Source of the DNA: Siphonodentalium dalli
Taxonomy: Eukaryota > Mollusca > Scaphopoda > Gadilida > Siphonodentaliidae
Length of the DNA stretch: 64,000 nucleotides
Direction: 5' to 3'
NCBI GenBank assembly: GCA_032622095.1
Contig: CP136061.1
Location: 129,094,754 to 129,158,753, forward strand
Below, one piece after another: positions 22,565 to 34,458 of this stretch; the first letter of the stretch is position 1; every line of letters begins with the position of its first letter. The notes beneath the pieces were generated by a model. It saw nothing but the letters and a program-made list of their open reading frames with translations. It did no database searches and was not told where the DNA came from. The position numbers and the translations under genes were made by a program.

Positions 22565-24134
22565 CAGGGGGGGGGGGGGTCGGAAAAAATTTCCAGGCAC
22601 GTATGATGGGGTGGGTGGGTGTCTCTTGGGTCCAAAAAGCAGTTTTTTCCATATGCCAAATTTGTTTTCCATTCCTGGTATTCAGTCTTATTTTGATGTG
22701 TTTTGAACAGAAACGGGTCATATATAGTTAATAGTAATGCTATACTACATATAGATGTTATCAGAAGTAGGATCAGTTGCACAATGGCCAACAAAAACCC
22801 AAATTCAACTTGATAGAACTAGAAACTGCGCTATTGGAAAAATAAAAATTTAATCAGGATTCCATCTACTGATACAACAAAATAAGAATAACTATGCAGA
22901 ACTCAGCTGAAAATAAGTAATAGAATGAAAGCACACTTGACCATATGTGACATGGAAATAAAGATATAATAAATAATGGAATAAAATAGACTTTTGACAA
23001 CGTAAAACATAAAATCTTAACAAATAAATTGAAGGCCAGCCGGGCCAGCTTGAACAATTTCACATTGTTTCCCATGTTAATGTGGATCAGCTTGTAATGT
23101 TAATCACAGTAACGAAGATTTTATCGTCACTGATATCGTGAGCAAAAAAGAAGTGAAATTGGGCTATCCATCCATATTATTCCCAATTATTACGAAGCCT
23201 ATTTCTTCAGGCAGTGGCTACCAGCCTGCCATTACACGCTATAACATGTTTCCTCAGTTCTGGTTTCGGAGATGACCCAAGAAGAGTAGCGCGGGTATTT
23301 CATGGTTATGTTTGGTATTAGCATTATTCTTCAAACTGGGATGAACTGGGATGAACAGTTGTATTTCCACATGTTTTGATAAACAATTTGATTCCAGCAA
23401 TACAGTAATGCCCTAATTAAACGACTCCATAACCAAAGCAGAATAATGAGTAGTTTTTCAGGATTTAGTCGGAAATATGGCTTGTTGTCATTCATCGGAA
23501 AGCTCTCCCCGAGAGCTTTCCGATGAATGACAACAAACCATATTTCCAACTAAATCCTGAAAAATTACCTATTATTCTGCTGTGGTTATGGAGTCGATTA
23601 ATAAGGGCATTACTGTATATCACATAGCAAATATAAAAATATCAAATAATCTGAAATTTGTTGTACCGGTACCATGTATTATGTAGAATACTCAAATGTG
23701 ATTATGTGACTAGATAATGTGACTATATATTATGAAAATGAATGTTAATAAAAACTTTGGCACTCTGCCTATATATCCCTTGAAATGTGATTATGTTGAC
23801 ACATTTCTTGATTAATGACACTTATATGATAAATTCAAATAGTATCGTTATCTCATTATGCACTGTTCTATTCAAATATCGCGCAATAAATTATGATAAT
23901 GCCGGATAAACAGCTATTTGGTTGCTCAATTGATAATTTTCTCAAATTTAGGGGGGTGGGTGTCCAAAACTGACCGAAAAAAACTTCCTGATACGGAAAA
24001 AAAAAGGGTGGGTGTCCAAAATTGCCTGGAAAAAAATGCCGGAAATGGAAGAAATTGGGTGGGTGGGTCCCCCGAGGCCGGAAAAAATTAAAATTATCAT
24101 ACGTGCCTGGAAATTTTTTCCGACCCCCCCCCTG
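22565..24134. mobile_element. hAT-type element with CAGGGGGG ends
   Basis: Inverted ends of more than 40 bp: a G run, then TCGGAAAAAATTTCCAGGCA and CGTATGAT. CACTATT flanks both sides (22558-22564 and 24135-24141). GGGTGGGTGTC motifs repeat inside both ends. No transposase relic is recognised. A family A copy is nested at 23401-23617. Confidence 0.82.
23401..23617. mobile_element. Family A palindromic MITE, nested
   Basis: TACAGTAATGCCCTAATTAA ... AAGGGCATTACTGTA, centre CTCTCCCCGAGAG, inside the CAGGGG element. Confidence 0.9.
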
Positions 24135-25577
24135 CACTATTGTGATATTCTGATAATGTCCATATGTAACTTCAACATATCACTATATATGCATGAGAAT
24201 GAATTACATCAAAATGTGTCGTTTTGGCTGAGAAACAATCAAAATTTGAACAATTTGATGATAGTAAATGTGTGTAATTGGGGCCTACTAATAGGAGCCT
24301 TATATTCAGCTAAAATAATTAGCATATGAATCTCGAGTAGCCTACCAATTAACAGAGGGTATATATTAATCATTCGTATATATATATACCACTTTAAAAT
24401 CACACTAATCCGGTTTAGGTCTGCAAAAAAGGGGTGGACTCCTTCACACAATATATGGCCCGTATCGGTAGGCCTATGCATGCATGCGATCCCGATCTAT
24501 ATTCTATTGGTTTTAGGGATTTCCGGAAAGTTAATCGCAATGGCTGGGTTCGTTAGCATGCATGCACAACCCCGACAATTGGCTTATATATATACAGCCA
24601 TGGAAAAGGAAAAGTGGGATTCAGTTAAACTACGCTTGGGTTTGTAAACTCCCTGGCTCAGTTGTCAAATCAAATTTATTTTCGGAGAAATATCGCTTTA
24701 AACGACTACATGCATTTGTAACCGACAGGGGCGTGTCGTTAAAACGAGTAAAATATAAATACGGTTTACGTCAATCGGACACCTCGGTAATTTCTGTCGA
24801 TTCCTCGAAATGTAAATAGGTAAGCCGATTCGACGAGGGTGACGATTGATGTTTAGTTATGATATTTATATTGTGAAGCGTTTTTTTTCTTTTAAAGTGG
24901 CGCGCTCGTTTTAAATTGAAATATTTTATTTAACTCGTTTTGAACAACGACATGCCCCTCCACGTGTGTTTGTACAGGGCCGGCTTTAGGCTAGACGCCA
25001 GAACCACAAACTATTGACGAGAGAGGGAATCGGAGACGGTTGTGGCGTCTAGTTTTAGGCTTAGTAGCACCCATTGGCATTGGTTTTGGGCTATGTCCGT
25101 CGATGGCATGGTCTGTCCGACGATCTGTATTTTGTAACAAGGGAGATAATTCCATTTTTGAAGATTTTTTTCCTGAGAAAATCAACCAGAACAAAATAAA
25201 AAATAAGGGGACATCTAAAGCATGATTGAAGTCATTCTTATAATCATATCAATAACCAAATGATCCCTGACATATACACTAACTGTGCTTTTAATTTATA
25301 TAACTACAAAAATGTTTCTTACCAGATTTATGAACCTTGTCACCAAATTTCGAGGCGTTGGAATTTTTAGCCAATTTAGGTAAGCAGATATGTTTGACAA
25401 GTTACTGCTTTATTTGACAAGTTACTGATTTTATTTTACTGTCTCACAACCAAGACTAGGTTTTATATTTATTTTAACACACACGTGGGGTGCTCCTCAT
25501 AAATAAAGGAGGGATGTCCAACACACAGCCTCAGGCCGACTAAACAGTGATAATTGAGTGATCTGATCATACTGATG
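24135..25577. other. Gene-free stretch, partly CpG-containing
   Basis: 24490-24960 is less AT-rich and has several CpGs. Frames at 24562-24819 and 25040-25225 have no recognised domain. AACAAGGGAGATAATTCC near 25137 is a motif I associate with dispersed mollusc repeats. Confidence 0.35.
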
Positions 25578-25994
25578 TAGTGATGGGCGGTTAATCGAGA
25601 AAACAACTCGGTTTCGGTTTTTGACAATAAACCGAAAACCGACCGACCCGATTCTGCTCAAACCGAAATTACGGTTTTATTATATATGTTTATTTTTCAC
25701 TTAAATCTACTTATTATACCTCCCGCCATTGGGATTGGGTTACACGGTTTAATGAGACTGTTCGGCATCGCCATTGTGTTACACGATTTAATGAGACTGT
25801 TCGGAGTGACATTCGAGTCTGGGTTGTTAAACGAATCTCTCCGGACATTTTGGGGTTTTGTAAGACTCGACAAATTAAACGGTTTAACCTGATCAATTTA
25901 ATAGTGTTCAGAATTACATCTACATAATTGTGGCGTCCCCAGGTACTTATTAGTTGATATTGTTATCAAATTATCGGCCTCTCTGATCAATATT

Positions 25995-26556
25995 ATATCG
26001 GAATTTATTACATGATCCTACCCTTATTCCATTCAATAAACCCATTCTATAAATTGTGATATTAAACGTTCGTTTAATAACAGGAAATAGTCCCAGGTGA
26101 CCTTTGACTTCCGGTTTGTCGACCTGTTAACATTCCGTACGCTACGTCTCAAAATACTATGGCTTCCAATATTTTTCCAACAAACTATTACGAATGAAGA
26201 GTTTGAAAAGTTATGTCATTAAATATACGCCATTAAATGCGCTAAAAAGTCTGTATTTATCTGGGACTATTTCGTTACGCGGGAAAATGACGAATAGTTA
26301 CGTGAAACGTCATCGCATGCCTTATAGAAGCCGACGTTAATTTCGCGTCACATTTGTCGATTTAAGTATGTTTTGTCGGTGTTTTGGGTCATGTAATAAA
26401 TAGAATCTACAACTCGTCCCCAGTTTATAGCGGAAATTACAAAACTCGTCCAGTAAATTAGGTCTGGACCTCGCCAAAGGCTCGGTCCAGACCTAATTTA
26501 CTGGACTCGTTTTGTAAATTCCGCTATAAACTGGGGACTCGTTGTAGATCCTCTAT
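25995..26556 (-). mobile_element. Family C element, nested and inverted
   Basis: Same body and palindrome as 15690-16231 in reverse: TTTATTACATGATCCTACCC at the left and a 26402-26550 palindrome ending GTTGTAGATCCTC. Confidence 0.82.
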
Positions 26557-26625
26557 GTGTCCATTTCGTCTCAGATATGTGTTGTTATAATATCGTAGGC
26601 GACTGTTTTTGTTCTTTTTCAAAAC

Positions 26626-26961
26626 ATGGCCGAACAAAATAACGAACATGGTTCAACAAAAAGCCCTGTTTGGAGTTATTTTACGCGTCTAACTGGAGAC
26701 GACTCAAAAAAATGTCGCTGCTTAATATGTCATAAAAACGTATCAGACCATGCAACCTGGCCAGACAGTCGAAAACTAAACCAAGTAAATGGTATGAACA
26801 CTTTGATCATCTGGACATTCCGATGTGACGTAATCTGGGCAAACCATGTGCAGCTTGTAAACTATGTCGCAACATCAAAGCGACAGTCATTGAATGTGGG
26901 TCAATCATGTACGTGTCAAGAATTGTTACACAGTCAGGTCAAGGACGCCCACTGTTTGTGA
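26626..26961 (+). pseudogene. hAT transposase N-terminus, BED zinc finger relic
   Basis: ATG at 26626 opens a frame whose residues 13-40 include PVWSYFTRLTGDDSKKCRC, then LICHKNV. This is the W..F and C-x2-C spacing of BED fingers found at the start of hAT transposases. The following His pair and the catalytic RNase H-like region are not recognisable, and the frame ends at 26961. The start lies just right of the nested family C copy. The host has intact ends and target duplications but cannot encode a full transposase. Confidence 0.72.
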
Positions 26962-27389
26962 ATTTGCTGTTTGCGGTTGAATTCTCAGATACTATAATTA
27001 ATGCATATAATATGATAAATATGTTTTAAACATGTCAGAAAGGAATGAACATTGAACAGTGAAGATGGGGGTGTTTATATTTTTAAATACCGAATTGTAT
27101 CATCTTTATGATCTTATCGCATTGGATTCATTTTGCGTCGGCATTTTGTCCCGTTGTTTACCGGTTATCGCAGTTCCTTCCTCAAATATTCAACGTTATT
27201 GGGACATTATTGACTCTAATTACGGTTACTTTGAAAGTATATACTCAAATTGTATGTATTTCAGTATAATTTCACTATCTAGTAAAAAAAAAACGAAAAC
27301 CAAACCGAAACCGAGGTTTTTTCTCCCAAAAAAACCGAAACCGAACGTAAAAAATCAAAACCGCCCATCTCTATACTGATGTATATTTA

Positions 27390-28062
27390 ATTTTATTTTG
27401 GGACTTCTGTTTGTTTGTCTGTTTGCTATGGCCGGGAAAACGGCTGGACCGATTGAGCTCAAACTTCCAATTTAAGGTTAAAAACCCACGGGTATTGTTT
27501 ACCGCCGTTTTGGAGAAGCTCCCAGCACCCCTTCTCCAAACCCAGTCACTGTCATTGGCACTGTGGGGTTAATGATTAATCGCGTTGATAGTTAAAGAGC
27601 GTTCATATCCGCAGTGCCGTTGATAAAGAGCGTATGCATGTAGTGTGATTCGTATGTCTGGGGCCAGACGTGAGTGTGTCTGTATCCAGACATCAGCGTG
27701 TTGTGTGATTCTTATGTCTGTCTTCGTACTTAGGGGTTCCAAGGAACAGGGGGAGATTTTCATCGGGTAAGTTTTTCCGCCCGAGGTGATCTTCACCTTG
27801 AAACGGGTACCCACTAACGTACCTCTTTTAGGGACGGGTACCATCACGGGATGGGTACCATCATTTCTCTTCATTAAAAAGGCAGAATTAACTCAAATTA
27901 AATAAAAAAATTAACGGATTTCGACGAAATTTGATACCTAGGGATACATTTGTCAGGGGAGTGTTTTGGACGGGTCAAATCGTTTACCCCGACCTGACCT
28001 TGACCTTCAAAATGGTCAATTCAAGGTCAAAGCCCGGACGAAGTCGGTTCACCTGCTAGTAT
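27390..28062 (+). repeat. Family G repeat, longest copy
   Basis: Collinear with 19906-20273 up to GGGGTTCCAAGGAACA. It then extends through CGCCCGAGGTGATCTTCACC and CGACCTGACCTTGACCTTC to CACCTGCTAGT. A CCTGCTAGT also precedes the 19906 copy, suggesting it is the family's 3' end. Confidence 0.7.
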
Positions 28063-28357
28063 TAATTAATTATATATTTTTGAAGTAATTAGTCCACTTA
28101 CCTTACTATAAATGGACCAGGTATGCATAAAGAATTTGGACGAAATTTTGTCATATCGATCAAGAAAATAGGTTAAAGTCGATTTTATCATACAATTTAC
28201 CATTAAACTGCAGGGATTTTACAGCAACTGCGATGGTGCCTCTATTTTTGAAGAAACGTATGCTGTTGGCAGAATCGATGTATCTCACCTGTATCATGTC
28301 TATTATTCAACAAATGTCACTTGTTTTTAGCCATATTCTATTTCCACCGGGTATCCA
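28063..28357. other. Gap
   Basis: AT-rich; nothing recognised. Confidence 0.35.
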
Positions 28358-28444
28358 GCTAACTGGGACCTTGGCTAACTGGGACCTCAAGTCAGGCTAA
28401 CTGGGACCTTGGCTAACTGGGACCTTCTGGCTAACTGGGACCTT
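28358..28444 (+). repeat. GGCTAACTGGGACCTT tandem, 5 copies
   Basis: Five near-identical 15-16-base units with variable 0-8-base spacers. Confidence 0.9.
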
Positions 28445-28483
28445 CAGATATATTATTAATCATTTCATTAAAATCAATTTTTA

Positions 28484-28660
28484 TTAAGTCATGAGAAAGT
28501 TAAAAACAAATGAAATGTTAACAGGTTCTCGACATCTAACGTCCCGCGTCACGTCAAATGGGTCTCCAAGGCTGTCGAGACTGTTAGCAACATGGAACAC
28601 ATCAATAGATTCGTGTGCTCTCCAGGGGTTCTCTGTGAGGATGTTGGCAGATATCCCCAT
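28484..28660 (-). pseudogene. Possible decayed terminal exon or transposase fragment
   Basis: Minus strand: a good acceptor (CTTATCTTTCTTGCAG) ends at about 28708. The frame from ATG at 28660 reads MGISANILTENPWRAHESID and on for 58 residues to a TAA at 28484-28486, which overlaps an AATAAA. The same frame continues upstream to the acceptor except for one in-frame TAA. Amino-acid composition looks like protein, unlike the AT-rich noise around it. It could be a broken gene exon or a transposon domain; no family is recognised. Confidence 0.25.
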
Positions 28661-28745
28661 GAGTATGTTGAATAGAACTTATCTCTGGTTGTTGACTAGT
28701 AGCATTCTGCAAGAAAGATAAGAACATACAGTCAATAAGAACATA

Positions 28746-28971
28746 CCATTTAAATTCAACATTATTTTTTTATTAAGATCTAAAGTATTATTTTTTTATT
28801 TAAGACATGACATAATTAGCACACTGCTGACAGGACCATTTAAATTCAACATTATTAAAAAAAATATTTTTTTTATTAAGATCTAAAGTATTATTTTTTT
28901 TATTTAAGACATGACATAATTAGTACATAATTAGTACATACCTGTTGTCTGGCACACTGCTGACAGGACCA
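28746..28971 (+). repeat. Imperfect tandem duplication, about 90-130 bp
   Basis: CCATTTAAATTCAACATTAT occurs at 28746 and 28836. The shared segments run through AAGATCTAAAGTATTATTTT and GACATGACATAATTAG to CTGCTGACAGGACC. Confidence 0.8.
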
Positions 28972-29174
28972 CGTGGTAAAATGTAATATTTGAAAAGTTT
29001 TGAACACTTTGAAAAATGTTGGGTCGATCTTTGTAAATTTGCAAACTTTTTGATTCAAACCTTTTCCTTCTTATACTGAGTGATAGAGAATAGATGCATT
29101 AAATTTCTATTTATTAAGATCTCAGTCACTGTTTAGAAGGCCTGTGGTCCAACACTACAACAACAACTGCTATA

Positions 29175-29573
29175 TTAACCCTTTACCCAACAGAACGGCC
29201 CTGTGCCAATGCATTCTCTTATATATGCGAGTCGACCATAGGTCGCCTCGCATATATAAGAGAATGCATTGGCTTAACACATTAAAAATTATAAAATTGT
29301 TAAAGAATGTAAGAAAAAATGGTAAAAAGTGTTAAAAAAAGATTTTTTTAGGCCAATGCATTCTCTTATATATGCGAGGCGACCTATGGTCGACTCGCAT
29401 ATATAAGAGAATGCATTGGCACAGGGCATAACTGTAACTATCACAATGTGGTCAAGGAGCCGGTTCCAATGATACCCATATTTGTATGGTTCTATTGAGA
29501 CAGACCGAAGATATTTTAGGCTGTTGAAGCTTTATTTGGCCGGTTTTGGCAGGTTTGTTGGGTAAAGGGTTAA
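29175..29573 (+). mobile_element. Family I TTAA element
   Basis: TTAACCCTTTACCCAACAG ... TTGTTGGGTAAAGGGTTAA, 399 bp. Two hairpins share the family B arm sequence (CCAATGCATTCTCTTATATA) but have the tip GTCGACCATAGGTCGC. A unique 3' segment (CCGGTTCCAATGATACCC) completes it. Near-identical inverted copy at 34459-34848. Confidence 0.9.
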
Positions 29574-29922
29574 TAACTAAAATATTTAAATACATCTATT
29601 CTCTCTTATATATCTTGTCTATCACCGGGTGTATGTCCTAATTTAAAAATATATATTATCACTCAATTATCACTGTTTGGAAGGCCTGTGCCTGTGGTTA
29701 TAACTTATACTAACTTACTAAGTTATAATTTATAGTAATTAGTACTAGCTAGTATATACATGTAAGTTTTAATAAAATTTATAAATTAGGATACTGATTT
29801 ATATTAGGATACTGATTTATAAATTGGATTAAAATCTTATTTTTGGGACTTTATGTCCAGTAACTGCATGTGGTTAATAATTAAGATAATTTATATATGA
29901 TAATACTAATAGTAGAGTTGAA
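29574..29922. other. AT-rich gap
   Basis: Contains ACTAACTTACTAAGTTATA-type near-palindromes; no feature called. Confidence 0.35.
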
Positions 29923-31331
29923 ACGGTTGACCCATTCTTCTAACCGGTTAACCATCGGGGTTAACCGGATTTCAACCGGTTAACCGCTAAATATCTAGCG
30001 GACTTCTCTCACACTAATTATGTCGACATTATGCCATGCTCCAGGGACAAACCTAGGTGAGAAGTAGTAGCTGAAATAAAGACCTTATTCACGGCATTTA
30101 ACGATATTCAAAAACACGCATTCCTTGTTCTTTTGCTGGCTCTCGTGATGGGGGAATGAGCAAGTGAAATTTGTGAATGGCAGGAGAGATCGCTTATTTG
30201 CCGTGATCAGCATATGTTTGGGCATTTGTAAAACGAGTAAAATAGTATGGGTATTGGTAAAACGAGTAACAAAACTATATATTAAAGATCTGTAATATAT
30301 CATTATCATCATTGGTATATCCTCCAATGCATTATATATAAAGACAAGAAAGTAATAACTAGAGAACAAAAAGGAAGGTCAGTTAGGTCAGACTCGCAGT
30401 CCTATTCAGTATTCGAGCTATTCGTCGGTATCATGATAGCGGACACAAGTGTTGGGAGGTTATATAATTTACGTTTCGGTTTCGGTTTTAGTATGCAATC
30501 ACTTAACATATAGCAATTACTGCCAAATTGAGTGTTAATTAGTCCCACAGGCACAACCAGTTACAGAGTAGCATGGGGCATCAATTTCCTTGATAAAAGG
30601 GAAGATTATTGAAGAAGTTTTCAAATTTAATATGATCAATTCAATTGAGTGACTCAAACAGACATCGTAGTTGAAGCAACCCAAAACTAAGTTTTGGGTT
30701 GCTTCAACTACGATGTCTGTTTGAGTCACTCAATTGAATTGATCATATTAAATCACAACACGGAGGAAGAACGGGAAGAGTGAAGACATTGTGCAGCTGA
30801 TCTCAATCTTCAAACTTTGTCGACTTACATAGTTTTTATAAACCCCACTGTAAAACAGTTTTATATATAGTATGTCGTGGTGTGGTTCCAATTTGAATCC
30901 ATGTTGCTTCGTGCAGTATTAACTATTAAGTTACGAAAGCACGCATTGCCACACAACGTCACTTTTACGTTGTCACTTCCTTGTGTGCATTCAGAATTGA
31001 TACACAGTGACTGCACACGTGCTTTTGTCGGAAGAAAACTTCAAAGGGTCGTAATTGATTGAAGGTCGCCGACACTTCCAGGCAGTTCGAGAATTGCTAC
31101 TAAGTATATCTGATACTACCGCGTGTACCAATTAATGCTTGCATTGCACTCTACTATCGGTCACACGGGATTTAGTATTAGTTTTGCATCATTTAACCTA
31201 ATATTTTGAGGATTATTCACGTTCACATTCAACTGACAACGGGATGCGGTTACGTCCGGTTCATTTTTTTCTAACCGGTTACGTCGCTAACCGGATGCTA
31301 ACCGGTTAACCGTCTAACCGTTTCAGCTCTA
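29923..31331. mobile_element. hAT-type element with AACCGGTTAACCGG subterminal repeats
   Basis: Ends TAGAGTTGAAACGGTT and AACCGTTTCAGCTCTA are inverse. ACTAATAG and GCTAATAG flanks match 7/8. AACCGGTTAACC repeats crowd both ends. No transposase relic is recognised. A perfect palindrome is nested at 30625-30753. Confidence 0.8.
30625..30753. repeat. Perfect 129-bp palindrome
   Basis: 64-base arms, ATTTAATATGATCAATTCAA to AACCCAAAACT and its exact inverse, around a single central A (30689). No mismatches are seen. Confidence 0.95.
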
Positions 31332-31483
31332 GCTAATAGCAGAGACTGTATTTTGAGATGGACGATATCTCAACTTGTTGAAAGTGGAATATTTTGCGAG
31401 GCTCTGCCGAGGAATGATAATAAACTCTCTTTATTGATCATATTAGACTCTACTAGTCCCACTTTAAGTCATGTAACTGAAAA

Positions 31484-31933
31484 TGTAATTACCCCCCCCC
31501 CCCCTCCCCCGCAACGAAGTTAGGGGGGGTATACTGGAGTCGGCTCGTCTGTCCGTCCTTCAATCCGTGGACACAAATTGTCCAGAGTTTTTCTCAGTCG
31601 TTTTTGGATCAATTTCTGTGAAACTTGGCACAGACATCAAACACCATGGGAACCTGTCACCTGCGATTATGACATCTGTCAGACTTTTTTTGGTGGAGTT
31701 ATCCCCCCTTTTTCGACTTATAAAATTTTCGCAACATGTATAATTTTGTCCGAGCTTTTATTCCTACATTTTTTGGTCAATATGTTTAAGATTAGGGTTA
31801 GGGTTGTGCACCTGCAATGGGAACTGTTATTTTATTATTTTAACTAAATGTTTACTGACATGTGAAACATCTTAGTATTTTAAAAACACGGGAGGTATCC
31901 TTAGTCCCATTGGGACAGTAACACCTCTAGTTA
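31484..31933 (+). repeat. GTATACTGGAGTCGG / GTCCGTCC dispersed repeat
   Basis: Starts after a C run with GGGGGGGTATACTGGAGTCG, then TCTGTCCGTCC and GAAACTTGGCACAGACATC. It ends AGTCCCATTGGGACAGTAAC, a small hairpin, and ACCTCTAGTT. It resembles repeats I know from molluscs and other marine invertebrates. Confidence 0.55.
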
Positions 31934-34220
31934 TGTTTTATTCTCAGCCATTATTCATGGATGGAACATGAGAATATGCACCTATCTCATGCCATTCCCC
32001 TGGTCTGGTGGCCCATCTACAAATTTTCCTACCTAAGCAACGCTCTTTATTGCTCATATTTGCCCCTTTAAATCATCTGAGGTCAACGGCATCTATCTCA
32101 TGACACACTATGGGTCAATTTATCCCAATATTTCAATTTTCACCGACAAGATTGCAACCATTTTTGGTATATAATTAATTTTTTAATTATGATATTAATT
32201 ATACATACATATGTGTTATAGATGAAGACTAATGCATGGGCAATATCTCCAACTGGTATAAAATAAATTATAAAAGATGAACCTATATAGACCATTCCGT
32301 ATTCAATTCATTCAATTTCATTGATTCAACAGGCAGCCATATTGACTGTTAACAGTGTACAATGTGTTGCAATAGTTGCATCATGGTGTAGGAAGTACAC
32401 AGTCATAGGCTGAACGTCTGGATTTGTATGTAGTCTCATGCCTCACTCAGACGAGTGCTCTGACATTGTAAGGGCTGAAACGATTATTTATTTTGCTAAA
32501 TGATTAATCGTTCCAATTAATTAATGTATAATTTATTAATATACCAATAACATGAATACGGGAGGGCCGTTAATAAACCATGGCACCCAACAAAATCATG
32601 TTATTACTATTATTATCACTCGTCCTTGTGTGATCATGTGTTCGGTGACTTAACCGGAAGTGGGTGGCGGGTGTTAGTGAAAATAAAGCTCCATTAACGC
32701 CTGCCGCCCGCTTCCAGTCAACTTGCCCTAAAAAATATGGAATCTTATTGTGCATGTAAAATATTGTAAATCTACTAGAGAATGCCCTCTAAAGTGGTAA
32801 TAATTTTGGTCAATTAGTCCATAGAGTCTTTTTGGTGGGTAAGTACATTTCCCGTTGAGATATTTGAACTTGCGCAATAAAATTGTCTTCAAGGACATTA
32901 TCTATATATTACTTCCAATAATAACCACCATTGAGTGTAAAGCACTAGTTTAAGCAAGTCAGCAAGATAAAATACAAATTAACATTGACATTACGTGAAA
33001 CAGCACTGAGTGTACACGCTTTTCTGTTAGTTTAATAATAAATCACATGACTTCAAGATTTTCCTGCCAAAAATGAATCACGTGACTTCTGATATTACTC
33101 TGTATTTCCGGGTCCATAAATAGTATTCGAAACAGGATATAGCATTATCAGAATATTATATTGGTAGGACTGGATTCAACTCAAGTGACGAATGTAAGGG
33201 TCCAATCATTAATGAGTGAATAAGCAGGCACACTGAGAGATTTATTGTTTGATTTTAATGTTTCACAAGGAAGCATTCTCATCGGCCCGGCCTTCCTATT
33301 TCTGCTTTCACTTGGAAATACACTATGAACTCTCACATAGATAGACAACATATTTACACCAAGCCGCATAACTGTGCATAAAGTGCCTTATAATGAGGCA
33401 GCACATCAAAGGCCGTAAACTACACAAGTACCATTGTTCAGCTCGGGTGTTAAAGAGTTGGCGTGTTAAAGAAGCCAACACTTTTTGAGAGGATGTAATA
33501 ATTCTGTGATCCTACTGAATGTAAATGAACTTTAAGTTATGACAAACTTATCAGGAATGTCTTGATAATTCTCACCATACTCGTCCATAATGAAGAATTT
33601 TGCAATAATTTGACAGTTGTTATGGCAGTATATTGACGAAAAATTAGCAAAGAGGGTAAATTTTCCATGGTATATCATTTTTGTGTTCTTAGAAATAGGA
33701 CGATTAAATTGATTATCTCATAAATCAACGAATAATCAATTAATAGTTCCAGTACTGCTGCATTACTCACTTTTCCGTGTAACCATGAGATATAAAGCTT
33801 CCGCTGTCAAGAGTCCAGTAAGTGCCGCCATCTGCGTGTGCGGAATTCTGCCCACTATTATTTTTCGTTTCGACATCATGAGCTCATGATGTATTATTGT
33901 ACTGCTTTCAACTGGGTGATGGTTATCTGGGGGATTCTGGTAATGCTATATTTATCAACTACGTAATCCCCAGAAAAGGTATGGTGGCACTTACTAGTTG
34001 CTACTTGCTGGAGTGTTGCGCCTTAGTGTAGATGAGGCAGAGTGCTAGGAACGATTCCAGAGTCGCATGTTGCAATGGGTCTATATATTATAAACCTTGT
34101 TACCTATATTTATATTATAAATAACTTTGTTGTTTTTCAGAATTTTTTCGGTGAAATATTCATCAAATAATTGGAGACATATACACTTCCGAAAATATAA
34201 ATCATATTTGGAATAATTAC
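31934..34220. other. Gene-free stretch
   Basis: Mostly AT-rich. AGGGCTGAAACGATTA near 32471 and TAATCAATTAATAGTTCCAG near 33752 may be diverged ends of another hAT-type element. A minus-strand frame at 33181-33369 might continue the 34221-34284 exon in phase. Neither is secure. Confidence 0.3.
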
Positions 34221-34284
34221 CTGCAATTGAAGTATCACACATAAATACAAGTCGAGTTTCCTTCACTTCGAAGACAGTCGCCAT
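34221..34284 (-). CDS. Putative first exon of a divergent gene
   Basis: Minus strand: ATAAAAATGGCGACT (A at -3, G at +4) begins a frame MATVFEVKETRLVFMCDTSI followed by GCAG|GTAATT, a good donor, leaving phase 1. It is oriented head-to-head with NDUFAF3, separated by about 820 bp that includes a family I element. A shared divergent promoter region between 34285 and 35104 is possible. Without a recognised continuation this stays tentative. Confidence 0.35.
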
Positions 34285-34458
34285 TTTTATCGATTGAAAT
34301 CATGAAACATGAGTCATGACACAAACCATATTTGACTCAGATTTAAATTGCTTTTCATATTTTTCCTTACTGGTTGCACTATACTGTGAATTGAAAAATT
34401 TGTTGGGGGGAATACTTTCCTATGGTAGTAAAACTATCGAGATCTAAATATTTTCCTG

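Larger units (their letters stand above)
25578..27373 (+). mobile_element. hAT element with exact 8-bp target duplication
   Basis: Ends TAGTGATGGGCGGTT and AACCGCCCATCTCTA are inverse to each other, with CGGTTTCGGTTTTT subterminal repeats at both sides. TACTGATG flanks it exactly (25570-25577 and 27374-27381). A BED-finger relic (26626-26760) identifies the class directly. A family C copy is nested at 25995-26556. Confidence 0.92.

Noticed and set aside
23868-24137. Pro/Phe-rich minus frame
   Set aside because: Translation of G-rich and A-rich subterminal repeats at the end of a hAT-type element.
33181-33369. Second exon of the divergent minus-strand gene
   Set aside because: The phase fits the 34221-34284 donor, but the acceptor is poor in pyrimidines and the peptide is not recognisable.
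32471-33771. hAT-type element with AGGGCTGAAACGATTA / TAATAGTTCCAGTACTG ends
   Set aside because: End similarity is weak and the flanks (CTGACATT versus CTGCATTA) are not a convincing duplication.
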